Positions 46,788 to 55,887 of a DNA stretch of 61,506 nucleotides are shown one piece after another. Position numbers and translations under genes: made by a program. A model generated the notes under the pieces. The model had not been told where the DNA came from, did not search any database, and saw only the letters and a program-made list of their open reading frames with translations. Numbering within the stretch: position 1 is the stretch's first letter; each line of letters opens with the position of its first letter. The stretch covers positions 1 through 61,506 of the forward strand of contig JAHHIB010000050.1 in NCBI GenBank assembly GCA_019359075.1. Direction: 5' to 3'. The DNA comes from Kalymmatonema hyalinum WJT4-NPBG1 (GTDB lineage: Bacteria > Cyanobacteriota > Cyanobacteriia > Cyanobacteriales > Nostocaceae).

Positions 46788-47768
46788 ATGCAGTACGTCA
46801 ATCTTGGCAAAACCGGATTAAAAGTGTCGCGTTTGTGTCTTGGCACTATGACTTATGGCTCGCGTGAATGGCGAGAATGGGTGCTGACGGAGGAAGAAAG
46901 CCGTCCATTTATCAAACGCGCCTTAGAATCGGGAATTAATTTCTTCGACACTGCCGATATGTACTCACTGGGCGTTAGTGAGAAGATTCTTGGGCAAGCC
47001 CTGAAGGACTTTGCCAGACGAGACCAAGTCATCATTGCAACTAAAGTTTACAATGCGATGGGTGATGGTCCTAATGATCGGGGACTGTCTCGCAAGCACA
47101 TCTTTGATAGTATTGATGCCTCACTACAAAGACTGCAAACAGATTATGTAGATTTGTACCAGATTCATCGCTGGGACAATGAGACACCGATTGAGGAAAC
47201 TCTTGAGGCTCTGCATGATGTCGTCAAGTCTGGAAAAGTCCGTTATATCGGTGCTTCTAGTATGTACGCTTGGCAGTTTGCCAAAGCCCTTTACACCGCT
47301 GATCTACATGGCTGGACTCGCTTCGTCTCCATGCAGAACCATTACAACTTGGTTTATAGAGAAGAAGAGCGAGAGGTACTTCCCCTAAGTCGGGCTGAGG
47401 GAATCGGGATCATTCCTTGGAGTCCTTTAGCGCGGGGTTTTTTGGCTGGTAATAGGCAAAAGAAAGGCTATGGTGAAACTGTGCGTGCCAAAACTGATGA
47501 GTTTGCCCATAACCTTTACTACAATGAAGGGGATTTTGAAATTGTTGACCGAGTTGTAGACTTAGCAAAAGCAAGAGGTGTCTCTCCAGCACAGATTGCT
47601 CTAGCTTGGTTGTTGCATCAACCAGGCGTCACTGCTCCGATCATTGGTGCTAGCAAGTTGCAACATTTGGAAGATGCGATCGCCGCTTTGGATATTAAAC
47701 TCGACGACAAGGAACGCGCTCATCTGGAAGAGCCTTACAGACCCCATCCCGTTTTAGGGCATCGTTAG
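46788..47768 (+). CDS. Aldo/keto reductase
   Basis: This 326-residue NADPH-dependent AKR keeps its catalytic tetrad: Asp and Tyr in FFDTADMYSLGVSE, Lys in VIIATKVYNAMG and His in DLYQIHRWDNETP. It has the TIM-barrel order and a cofactor motif near PIIGASKLQHLEDAIAAL. Relatives (YajO/YakC-like) reduce small aldehydes. The ATG 46788 follows 38 bp after the TPR fragment. It has no operon partner. Confidence 0.93.
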   Translation: MQYVNLGKTGLKVSRLCLGTMTYGSREWREWVLTEEESRPFIKRALESGINFFDTADMYSLGVSEKILGQALKDFARRDQVIIATKVYNAMGDGPNDRGLSRKHIFDSIDASLQRLQTDYVDLYQIHRWDNETPIEETLEALHDVVKSGKVRYIGASSMYAWQFAKALYTADLHGWTRFVSMQNHYNLVYREEEREVLPLSRAEGIGIIPWSPLARGFLAGNRQKKGYGETVRAKTDEFAHNLYYNEGDFEIVDRVVDLAKARGVSPAQIALAWLLHQPGVTAPIIGASKLQHLEDAIAALDIKLDDKERAHLEEPYRPHPVLGHR

Positions 47769-48393
47769 AATAGCTCGAAGGTGACATCTCTCCGACCTAA
47801 AGGTACGGAGCTTCTAAGAATTACTTCCTAGATTTCCTAGTTGTTTCCTTGCGGGATTTCGACTTTGACCTAGATTGAGATATCTCAACCCCTGCCAAAC
47901 CGTCTGCATAGGCGTTTTGGATTCCCGTTGATTCAACCATCCTCTTGCCGAAAGTGCAGATCTTGAGCAACCATTTGCCGAAAGTTCAAACCTGCCCCAT
48001 AAGTTTATATTATGACTTCTTATCAGATGCCTCTTAATGCTGCCAGAGTTGTCGTCTGAAGTTGTATTGGTCCTCATGAGCGAATTGCTCAACTCCTACT
48101 AAACGCCAACTAGACTGGCGGGAGTACTATCATCTGCCTACCGCCGAGCGAAACGGTTTTCTCCACCACAAGCTTCCAAACTTGACAGCTTCCATTCAAG
48201 AAGTTTATTGGTAAATACAAAAAGTCTATAAGAAAACCTCGGTTTTCATCTTGCTTTCGGTTTCCGACTATGGCATTCTTCTAGAATCAATCGGTATCTC
48301 GATTGATGAACCGGGGATTGATACTTGATTATTGCTCTATGCTGCTTGAGTGAAACGGATGGGGCAGTAGATGTAGTGCGGGAATGGAGTTGT
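47769..48393. other. 625-bp region without a convincing gene
   Basis: A minus-strand frame (47814-48092) has no family features and an unusual composition; I do not call it. Two direct repeats TTGCCGAAAGT lie at 47945-47955 and 47975-47985. A small hairpin GAAAACC-TC-GGTTTTC is at 48232-48247. It may be another degraded insertion-element end. Confidence 0.35.
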
Positions 48394-48918
48394 ATGACTA
48401 TCAAACAATTATTTTGCAGGGGTACTATTTTCCCTCTGCTAGTCGTTTCTTTAGCCGTTACCAGTGGATGCTCTGGTGATACCTCAGCTAATACTGTGGG
48501 TGGAGCGGCGGGTGAGTGGGTCATTCGGATTGTGATCGGCACTCAAGACCAAACCATTAATTATGTTCTTAGGTCCATCAGGGATTCAAAAGCTTGATCC
48601 AAGAATTCAGCCGTACCAAATTACAGCCCTCAAAAATAGTGTGATTACGTTAAAGCGAATTGGCAAATTAGATGCCAGCGTGAATCCTGATGAGGTTGCC
48701 AATTGGACGGATGAGATGATAGTTATCTGAAACAGGCTTTGAAAGAGAGCCATATCAGTGAACAAGATGTCGCTAACCTGGCGGATACGGTAATTAGTGG
48801 CAATGATGCCCTGACTCAGGAACCGATTCAAGAGCCAAAACTAGCCGCAATGCTTTCACCGGAGTTTGTTCAGCTCAACCGCCAAGTCTTTGAGTTGATT
48901 CAAAGAAGAAACACTTAA
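48394..48918 (+). pseudogene. Lipoprotein gene with two frameshifts
   Basis: The first frame, from ATG 48394 (MTIKQLFCRGTIF), has a signal peptide with lipobox VTSGC. It reads DTSANTVGGAAGEWVIRIV, then ends in a different frame. The reading shifts near 48540 to LKTKPLIMFLGPSGIQKL and continues to a stop at about 48730. A third frame begins near 48731 (KQALKESHISEQDVANLADTVI) and ends VFELIQRRNT at 48918. Together they would make about 175 residues of secreted lipoprotein with a helical C-terminus. The function is not recognised. It lies just upstream of the sulfotransferase operon. Confidence 0.65.
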
Positions 48919-49007
48919 GAGTATGGAGTTGGCTTGATTGAATCAACCTATGGTTACGATTCAGTTTGCAATTCACCACTCAATCAGTCAGAACAGGAGA
49001 GAGTAAT

Positions 49008-50162
49008 TTGGCAATTCATTTAGCAGAAAAACCAATCTTTGTCATCGGTCCAGAGCGATCGGGAACCACATTGCTCATGACCATGCTTGGCAGCCACCCT
49101 CGGATTTCGGTTCCCGAAGTTGCCTGGTTGTATCCCAGGTTTTATCCTTACCTCCATACCTATGGAGACTTGAGGCAGACAAAAAACCTGCGGGTTTTGG
49201 CAGAAGAAATGATCTTCGGTTTGAAGACTCCTTTTTGGGGATTAGACGTTAACCCCAGAACAGTGGTTGATGACATTCTCTCCTTGCTGCAAGAACAAAG
49301 CTTTGCTGGAGTCTATAGTGCCATGCTGGAATGGTACGCTAAGCATGAAGAAAAACCGCGTTGGGGAGAGAAGACACCCTATAACTTATTCTTCATTGAT
49401 GCGATCGTAAGAGACTTTCCCAACGCTCAATTCATCTACTTAATTCGTGATGGTAGAGATGCCAGTGCGGAATATCTAGAGTCTGCATTTGGTCCAACAA
49501 ATATTTACTGTGCAGCAACGATTTGGAAACTCTGTCAAGACGCTGTAAAACCCTGGCGTGAGCAACTCGCTCCAACTCAATGGCTCGATGTTTCGTATGA
49601 AACATTAGTTCGTGAACCAGAGGCCGTCTTAGACAAAGTTTGTCATTTTTTGGCAGAAGACTACAACTCGGAAATGTTGGCATTTTACAAATCAAACATT
49701 GCACAGCGCAGAGCAACAACCAAAGATCACAAACCGCTTGGGCAACCAGTCAGCGATCGCTACATCGGTATTTATAAAAACTTACTGAGTCTGCGCGATC
49801 AACAAATCTTTGCAGCGGTTGCTGGAGAAGAATTAACGGCTCTGGGCTATGACGTGGAAGTTGAACCACTCCATCTCGCTCAAGAACAGAAGGAGCTGTA
49901 TATCGAGTTGGATGGCAGAATTCGGGCAGCAACACTGGATGCCCCGGAAGGTCACATTGTTTATGAAAGCTACAACGATTGGTTAAGCGATCGCCGCGAG
50001 GACCGGAAGAAAAAAGGAATCTGGGATGAACCTCAGCCGTGGTCACTGTTCTCTCAAGGGCAGTTCTATGAAGAGCTAATTACTGGTCAGCGGGCTTGGA
50101 GAAAGTGGAAGGATTACTTTGGTGTCAAACGCCAGTATGTCAGTAATGATGTTGTGCTTTGA
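49008..50162 (+). CDS. Sulfotransferase
   Basis: The start TTG 49008 (behind AGGAGAG) is preferred to TTG 48966 for its ribosome site. The 384-residue protein has the PAPS 5'-phosphosulfate loop FVIGPERSGTTLLMTMLGSHP near the N-terminus. It has the 3'-phosphate motif FIYLIRDGRDASAEYLES about 130 residues later. The family transfers sulfate from PAPS to hydroxyl or amino groups. It is followed immediately by the transporter ATPase, so it belongs to the organosulfur operon. A donor enzyme in an import operon is unexpected; it may modify, or work in reverse on, the imported compound. Confidence 0.85.
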   Translation: MAIHLAEKPIFVIGPERSGTTLLMTMLGSHPRISVPEVAWLYPRFYPYLHTYGDLRQTKNLRVLAEEMIFGLKTPFWGLDVNPRTVVDDILSLLQEQSFAGVYSAMLEWYAKHEEKPRWGEKTPYNLFFIDAIVRDFPNAQFIYLIRDGRDASAEYLESAFGPTNIYCAATIWKLCQDAVKPWREQLAPTQWLDVSYETLVREPEAVLDKVCHFLAEDYNSEMLAFYKSNIAQRRATTKDHKPLGQPVSDRYIGIYKNLLSLRDQQIFAAVAGEELTALGYDVEVEPLHLAQEQKELYIELDGRIRAATLDAPEGHIVYESYNDWLSDRREDRKKKGIWDEPQPWSLFSQGQFYEELITGQRAWRKWKDYFGVKRQYVSNDVVL

Positions 50163-51059
50163 GTGAGCCCTATAACCGCAGCAACTAAAATGGCTTTCAA
50201 AAAATTTCCGATCGCTGCTTATGCTTGCCCCGAAACTGCCCCACTTCAGCCGTTCCAGCAGCATGAAGCTGAAATAACGCAGGGACAGATTAGCCTTAAA
50301 AACGTAACGGTTTCCTTCCAACGCCGCCATCAGAAAGTCACTGCGGTTGAAAACGTTAATCTGGATATCAAAGCGGGTGAATTTGTGGCGCTTCTGGGCG
50401 CTTCTGGGTGTGGTAAATCAACCTTGCTGAACGCGATCGCTGGCATTGTCAAGCCAACGGAAGGTAGCATCTGGATCGATCACCAGCAGGTGACTGAACC
50501 CAATCCTGCTTGTGGCGTTGTTTTTCAGCATCACTCGCTGTTTCCCTGGATGACCGTACTGCAAAATGTGTCCTTTGGTCCTAAAATGCTTGGTTTTCCA
50601 GCTGCCAGATCAGTTGGAATGCAGTTCCTCACATTAGTTGGGTTGGAGAAATTTAAGAACTATTATCCGTCCATGCTTTCGGGTGGAATGCAGCAACGGG
50701 TTGGCATTGCTAGAGCGCTCGCAACACAACCACCAGTGTTACTGATGGATGAACCCTTTGGTGCTCTGGATGCTCAAACTCGCAGCATCATGCAGGAAGA
50801 GCTCTTGAAAATATGGACAACGTTCAAAACAACGGTTGTGTTTGTCACCCATGACATTGATGAAGCCATATTCTTATCAGACCGGATTTGCATTATGCGA
50901 TCGACCCCCGGTTCTATTAAAGAAGAAGTCATGGTTGATCTCGATCGTCCTCGCTTGCCCGACGTGATGCTGACAGAACAATACATCAAAGTGCGAAAGA
51001 AAGTTCTAGCGGCAATTAGGCAAGAAAGTTTGAAATCATTTAACCATCAATCGCATTGA
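50163..51059 (+). CDS. Sulfonate/nitrate-type ABC transporter ATPase (SsuB/TauB-like)
   Basis: This 298-residue ATPase has Walker [10 protein letters not shown] (about 79-87), signature [15 protein letters not shown] (about 175-189) and Walker [16 protein letters not shown], followed by [16 protein letters not shown]. The sequence is of the SsuB/TauB/NrtD group, which drives uptake of sulfonates, taurine or nitrate. GTG 50163 abuts the sulfotransferase stop; ATG 50190 is an alternative. Neither has a strong ribosome site, so coupling is likely. The permease starts 12 bp after its end. Confidence 0.93.
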   Translation: MSPITAATKMAFKKFPIAAYACPETAPLQPFQQHEAEITQGQISLKNVTVSFQRRHQKVTAVENVNLDIKAGEFVALLGASGCGKSTLLNAIAGIVKPTEGSIWIDHQQVTEPNPACGVVFQHHSLFPWMTVLQNVSFGPKMLGFPAARSVGMQFLTLVGLEKFKNYYPSMLSGGMQQRVGIARALATQPPVLLMDEPFGALDAQTRSIMQEELLKIWTTFKTTVVFVTHDIDEAIFLSDRICIMRSTPGSIKEEVMVDLDRPRLPDVMLTEQYIKVRKKVLAAIRQESLKSFNHQSH

Positions 51060-51071
51060 AAGGGTAGACAA

Positions 51072-51872
51072 ATGCGCTCTCTAGTGTGGCCTCTAAAAAC
51101 AATTCCTCCAACTCTATCAACAAATTTTCGATGGTTGGTCATCAGCCTCGTTTCGTTTCTACTTTTGTGGGGTACTGTCTCTCTACTGCTGAATGAACCA
51201 ACCTTGCTGCCAACCCCTTGGGAAGTATTCATTGGCTTCTTCAACCTGATAAAAGATGGACAATTATTAACGGATATTCAAGCCAGTTTACAGCGTGTAT
51301 TTATTGGTTTTTTTATCGCTAGTTGTCTTGCCGTTCCGTTGGGCATTATTCTTGCCTACTTTTATATTCCCAGACAAATCTTATTGCCGATTATCACCAT
51401 CCTGAGACCTATTCCTCCGATCGCCTGGATTCCATTAGCGATCTTGTGGTTTGGCATCGGTGATTCATCGAGCTACTTTATTACTGCACTTGCCGCATTT
51501 TTTCCCATCTTCATCAATTCGTTTGCGGGAGGAAAAGCCGTTGAGCATCAACATATCAACGCAGCGAAATGTTTAGGAGCCAGAAGATTTTCATTAGTGA
51601 CCACGATTTTTCTACCGTCTGCAATGCCCCAAGTCTGGGCAGGTTTGCGGATCGGTTTAGGACAGTCTTGGATGGCAGTTGTGACATCTGAATTGATTGC
51701 GGCTCAGTCGGGTTTAGGGTACATGATTCAGGCAAATCGACTCAATCTTGAAACCAGCTATGTGCTGGTAGGGATGGTGGTGATTGGCATTTTGGGATCG
51801 TCGATGAATGCGGCATTGGGGTATATCGAGCAATACGTCATTCCCTGGAAGCCAGAATATCTGCATGGATAG
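51072..51872 (+). CDS. Sulfonate/nitrate-type ABC transporter permease (SsuC/TauC-like)
   Basis: This 266-residue permease has about six membrane helices. The EAA loop region reads GGKAVEHQHINAAKCLGARRFSLV, the site where the ATPase docks. RPIPPIAWIPLAILWFGIG is typical of SsuC/TauC. It is cotranscribed with the ATPase, 12 bp upstream, and overlaps the PPOX gene by eight bases. Confidence 0.93.
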   Translation: MRSLVWPLKTIPPTLSTNFRWLVISLVSFLLLWGTVSLLLNEPTLLPTPWEVFIGFFNLIKDGQLLTDIQASLQRVFIGFFIASCLAVPLGIILAYFYIPRQILLPIITILRPIPPIAWIPLAILWFGIGDSSSYFITALAAFFPIFINSFAGGKAVEHQHINAAKCLGARRFSLVTTIFLPSAMPQVWAGLRIGLGQSWMAVVTSELIAAQSGLGYMIQANRLNLETSYVLVGMVVIGILGSSMNAALGYIEQYVIPWKPEYLHG

Positions 51873-52482
51873 CTCACTCATTACAACCCTTGCTGATTTA
51901 CGCAGGATTTATGGTTATCCTTCTGAGCGTGCTCAACGAAAATGCCTCGATTATCTTGACGTTCATTGTCGTAACTTGATTGCTGCTGCCCCATTTTTGG
52001 TGATTGCTTCCTCTCATCGTTGTGGCGCAGCCGATGTCTCACCGCGTGGAGATACTCCTGGCTTTGTGCGTGTGCTGAATGACAAAACGCTGTTGATTCC
52101 TGACCGACCCGGTAATAATCGCCTTGATACCCTGGCCAACATTATTGAAAATCCAAATGTAGCGCTGCTGTTCTTGATTCCAGGGATGAATGAAACCTTG
52201 CGTGTGAATGGCACAGCAAAAATTACACAAGCTCCAGACTTGTTACTGTCCAGTGTCATACAGGGCAAAGTTCCCAAAACTGCAATTGTAGTCACGGTTG
52301 CGGAGGCGTTTCTTCACTGTGCCAAAGCACTGCTGCGCTCAAGGTTGTGGGACTCTACTACTCAAATTGAGCGATCGCAGTTTCCCAGTGCTGGACAAAT
52401 TCAAGCTGAGCAAATTGGAGGGCTAGATGTTGCTGCTGTAGAAGCAGAGATTGAAGAGCGAAACCGAACTCGACTCTATTAA
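51865..52482 (+). CDS. FMN-binding PPOX-type flavoprotein
   Basis: The start ATG 51865 overlaps the permease stop and gives 205 residues. The split-barrel fold has HRCGAADVSPRGDTPGFVRV (about 51-70) and LIPDRPGNNRLDTLANIIENP (about 76-96), typical of the MSMEG_1061-like pyridoxamine 5'-phosphate oxidase group that binds FMN. It then has ALLFLIPGMNETLRVNG. It may act in redox handling of the imported compound. Its place between permease and binding protein shows it belongs to the pathway. Confidence 0.8.
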   Translation: MDSSLITTLADLRRIYGYPSERAQRKCLDYLDVHCRNLIAAAPFLVIASSHRCGAADVSPRGDTPGFVRVLNDKTLLIPDRPGNNRLDTLANIIENPNVALLFLIPGMNETLRVNGTAKITQAPDLLLSSVIQGKVPKTAIVVTVAEAFLHCAKALLRSRLWDSTTQIERSQFPSAGQIQAEQIGGLDVAAVEAEIEERNRTRLY

Positions 52483-52516
52483 GCTTCCAAGACAATTATT
52501 GATTTAAGGACAAATT

Positions 52517-53551
52517 ATGGCTATCTCTCGTCGATCGCTGATGAAGCGACTCACCTACGCCCTGGTTCTGCCTTCTATTTCTTGTGTGTTTTTTGCTTGC
52601 GCTGGAACGCAATCTGCCAATAACCCCAGCAGCAATAATAAAACAGCTGCTGATGGCAACGCCGTGGTTGAAGTCAATCAGGCAGAAGGTAAAACCATTC
52701 CGATTCGGATTGCCTATCCTGCTGGTATGAATGGACAAATTGCCAAGGTAATGGAGAAGGCTAAAATTGCTGAAAAGAAAGGTTTGGAGGCAAAATACAC
52801 CTTTTTCCAGAATGGTCCACCGATGATGGAAGCCTTTGCCTCTGGCAACGTTGACACCGTGATCACCAGCCCAATGCCAGTGATTAACTTTATCTCTCGT
52901 AATCCTGGAAAAGCAGTTGTCGTAGCAAGTTTGGGAAATTCAAGCTACTCTCTCATGGTTCCAAACGGCAGCAGCATCAAACAAGCCAAGGATTTGCGAG
53001 GAAAAACGATCGCGCTCTCGTTTGGTTCTGACTCCCATCTTGACTTGCTCAGGCTTTTGAAAGAGTCCAATTTGAATCCAAAATCAGATGTGAAGCTGCT
53101 GAACACGCCACCGAATGAACTACAGCTAGCCTTTGAACGCGGATTTGCGGATGCGATCGTCATTCGACAACCTCAAGTGTTGAAGCTGCAGAAGAAGTTT
53201 AATGCTCAAATTATTCACACCTGGCCGCACCGCTATATTTCCGTCATGCGTACTGACTATCTAGAGAAACATCCTCAAGCTGAAAAGCAGTACCTTGAAG
53301 CATTACGAGATTCTATTCTGTTCACAGCAACCAACAAAGAACAAGCAAGCATCTGGTTCTCTGAACAAATTCGCCTTGATCCAGAAACCATTCGCCAAGT
53401 CTCAAAAGACGACCCAAATTATACAGTAACAAAACTGGAGGATGTGTCTGTAGAAGTCACACCAGCCATCCAACAAACCCTAGAAGATTGGGCTAAGTTT
53501 AGCTATGAGACTGGCATTACAAAAAAAGAGGTTTCCTGGAACTGGAAGTAA
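52517..53551 (+). CDS. ABC transporter substrate-binding lipoprotein, SsuA/NMT1-like
   Basis: This 344-residue periplasmic protein has a signal peptide with two arginines (SRRSLMKRL) and a lipobox near FFAC (about residue 28). The rest is a type 2 periplasmic binding fold of the nitrate/sulfonate/bicarbonate group. It has IRIAYPAGMNGQIAKVME, GNVDTVITSPMPVINFIS and LRGKTIALSFGSDSHLDLL. The next domain continues FADAIVIRQPQVLKLQ. A Ser/Asn linker follows the lipobox. It is the extracellular binding protein for the transporter at 50163-51872. The ligand is likely an organosulfonate or a similar anion. Confidence 0.92.
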   Translation: MAISRRSLMKRLTYALVLPSISCVFFACAGTQSANNPSSNNKTAADGNAVVEVNQAEGKTIPIRIAYPAGMNGQIAKVMEKAKIAEKKGLEAKYTFFQNGPPMMEAFASGNVDTVITSPMPVINFISRNPGKAVVVASLGNSSYSLMVPNGSSIKQAKDLRGKTIALSFGSDSHLDLLRLLKESNLNPKSDVKLLNTPPNELQLAFERGFADAIVIRQPQVLKLQKKFNAQIIHTWPHRYISVMRTDYLEKHPQAEKQYLEALRDSILFTATNKEQASIWFSEQIRLDPETIRQVSKDDPNYTVTKLEDVSVEVTPAIQQTLEDWAKFSYETGITKKEVSWNWK

Positions 53552-53640
53552 TTTTGACGGCAGATAAACCAGGGAAGTAATAACAAATGGCACTAACCGA
53601 ATCATTAATGACTAAACATTGTGGTTTACGTACCACCAAA

Positions 53641-55614
53641 TCATAAATTGCTCTTCTGTAAAAACTCTGGTTGAACCCAGTGATTCAAATCAATGGTCTT
53701 CAGATGCTCATTCCCTGGTATTTGACTGAGTTGATGAATGTGTAAATTCAACCAATCTGAACGCATAGCGGTTTCTGAAAAAAAGCGCCCAGGTTGGCTT
53801 TTTGGATCGGAGGTGCTTAAAATTTGAGCGATGATTTCAGTATCCACTCGTGTCCACTGGCTCACTAACCGAAGTGCAGCGGGTGTTCTGTCGTACCACT
53901 GTTGAGCAGCGGTTAACGCTTTCAAATAAGCAATCACAACTTCGGGATAGCAGTCTGCTAACTTGGCGCGAACCACTACTCCATAGAACACGGGCAAATT
54001 CTCTAAACGCTGGTCGGATAGATAGCGGAATTTTCCCTGGCGACAAGCGACATCAGGGAAGGGGGCAAAGTGAGCGTAGCCATCGGCTAAATGAATTGGG
54101 AACTCAAAGGCTTTAGCAGAATTCGGATGTTCGAGGGAAGCAAGGTGAACATTACTCAAAAGATTCGCCGCTTGTAGCGATCGCATCACCATACTGTGAG
54201 CGGAGGAATTGAAGGGAACGGCAAGCACCCGTCCACGCAAGTCTTCAAGGCTTTCCAGGTTCGATTGATTCGGCACAATCACTGCATTACAAGAACCATC
54301 GGGATTCGATGACACAAAGCTGACCAAACGAGTTTTTTGAGCGTCCGTCTGTTCTGGCTGCACAGCACTCAACAGCAATGGATAGTCACCCAAAATGCCG
54401 ATATCTAACTGTCCAGAATGCAGTTTCTCGACGATCGGTGCCCCTGTTGTCCAGTCTGACCAACGAATCTGATACCGAGTGGCACTATAGCGTCCGTCCT
54501 TTGGAAGGAAGTGTTCCAACAAACCTAACCGTTGCATGATGAGCCCTGCCGCGATCGCGGGAATCGTGCGATTTTGCACGCCAATGGATAACGTGAGCGT
54601 TTCCGGTTTGCGGGGATTGACATCATGCAGAAGAAAACTGGGCGATCGCAAGCGCACGGTTGAAGCAGAATCATCCGCATGATTGGACGGTTGAATTGAA
54701 GCAATAAATTTTTGAGCCGGATTGAGATGAGCTGCCTTGCGGGTTTTCAAGGTCGTTTCATTCAATGTATCGACTTGCTTTGATGTGAGTAGATAAACAT
54801 TTCCTGGTAAAGCAAATTCTTGCAACGGAATTGCAGCTAACGTTCCAGATTGACAATCCGATTTGAACTCAAACTCAGACGCAAAACCCAAATAATTTCC
54901 TTGAGTCATGTACGTTCGCATCAGGCTGATCGTATCAACCGTTTCGAGTCGGGGAAACTCTGCTAACGATAGCCCTAATTCTGCTAATCGAGACTCAAAC
55001 ACAAGACGACTGGGAGAACCCTCTGGCAAAATCACCCAGGGATCATTTTTCAAGTCTTGAATGCTTAACCAACGCTGCTTTGCGAGAGGATGATTGGAAG
55101 CAACAAAGGCAGAATAATGAATCGTATCAATGCACGTTGTCGTGATATCTGAAAGCCCATCAAAACTGACATCAGAAATTCCGATATCAACCTGATGATT
55201 GGTCATTGCTCGGTACAGAGATTCAACCGACTCGAACGTCATACATCGAGTCTGAATCTCAGGATGCTGTTGGCGATAGTTGAACAAAAGATTCGGTAGC
55301 CAGCCTTCAGCGATCGCCGTTGTGCAACCGATTTTGAGGCTGCCGACCTTGCCTTTTTTAATCTCCTCGATCGTTTGTAAAAGCTGATGCTCAAGCTGAA
55401 TTAATTTTGGGGCTTCTGCTAGCAAAAAGTGTCCTACTTCTGTGAGTTCAACTTTTCTTCCTAACCGATAAAACACAGGGGTTCCTAATTCAGATTCCAG
55501 CGATTTAATTTTGGCGCTGACGGCAGGCTGCGTCAGATTCAAGGCATCGGCTGCATCCGTAAAACTGAGGTGTCGAGCCACCTCTAGAAAAACTTTAATT
55601 TGATAAATTTCCAT
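53641..55614 (-). CDS. LysR regulator fused to an ABC substrate-binding domain
   Basis: This 657-residue protein is more than twice the length of a normal LysR. Residues 1-300 are a complete LysR: winged helix with LSFTDAADALNLTQPAVSAKIK and a co-inducer domain starting GSLKIGCTTA. After a linker (about 300-335) comes a second binding-protein-type domain of the nitrate/sulfonate SBP kind. Examples are TLSIGVQNRTIPAIAAGLIMQRLGLLEHF, GAPIVEKLHSGQLDIGILGDYPLLL, LEDLRGRVLAVPFNSSAHSMVM and CYPEVVIAYLKALTAAQQW. No signal peptide is present, so this SBP domain is cytoplasmic. It is divergent from the AprA-like gene and convergent with the SBP gene. It probably senses the imported ligand or a product. 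Confidence 0.92.
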   Translation of the reverse strand: MEIYQIKVFLEVARHLSFTDAADALNLTQPAVSAKIKSLESELGTPVFYRLGRKVELTEVGHFLLAEAPKLIQLEHQLLQTIEEIKKGKVGSLKIGCTTAIAEGWLPNLLFNYRQQHPEIQTRCMTFESVESLYRAMTNHQVDIGISDVSFDGLSDITTTCIDTIHYSAFVASNHPLAKQRWLSIQDLKNDPWVILPEGSPSRLVFESRLAELGLSLAEFPRLETVDTISLMRTYMTQGNYLGFASEFEFKSDCQSGTLAAIPLQEFALPGNVYLLTSKQVDTLNETTLKTRKAAHLNPAQKFIASIQPSNHADDSASTVRLRSPSFLLHDVNPRKPETLTLSIGVQNRTIPAIAAGLIMQRLGLLEHFLPKDGRYSATRYQIRWSDWTTGAPIVEKLHSGQLDIGILGDYPLLLSAVQPEQTDAQKTRLVSFVSSNPDGSCNAVIVPNQSNLESLEDLRGRVLAVPFNSSAHSMVMRSLQAANLLSNVHLASLEHPNSAKAFEFPIHLADGYAHFAPFPDVACRQGKFRYLSDQRLENLPVFYGVVVRAKLADCYPEVVIAYLKALTAAQQWYDRTPAALRLVSQWTRVDTEIIAQILSTSDPKSQPGRFFSETAMRSDWLNLHIHQLSQIPGNEHLKTIDLNHWVQPEFLQKSNL

Positions 55615-55733
55615 ATTTTTTTGAGCTGCGATCGCTCATGTTTAATCAACTCAATTTGTGCATCGAATTATTTTATCAGGTTATAGAAGGTATGAATAGA
55701 TAATGAGTTACATTTGTCGCAAAATAGAATCAG

Positions 55734-55799
55734 GCTGAGCTGGATTGATCAAACGACATGATGAACAGCTCAGCTCATGAGTTGTAACGAGGCTGAGCT
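55734..55799. promoter_or_regulatory. Candidate operator region of the LysR-SBP regulator
   Basis: GCTGAGCT (55734-55741) and its complement AGCTCAGC (55767-55774) form an inverted repeat; a third copy of GGCTGAGCT stands at 55791-55799. The LysR-SBP gene starts at 55614 and the AprA-like gene at 55888, so this is the divergent promoter. The T-N11-A motif of LysR boxes was not separately settled. Confidence 0.45.
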
Positions 55800-55887
55800 A
55801 TTCAAGCCAGTCACCAAAATATTCCCTAAAGCTTTCAATTTCATTGTTCAATTAAACGTTTTTCTGAGTTCAACAGAGGAGTTCTAC

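Noticed and set aside
47814-48092. 92-codon minus-strand ORF
   Set aside because: No domain, no ribosome site, unusual composition, and the frame lies in a region of degraded repeats.
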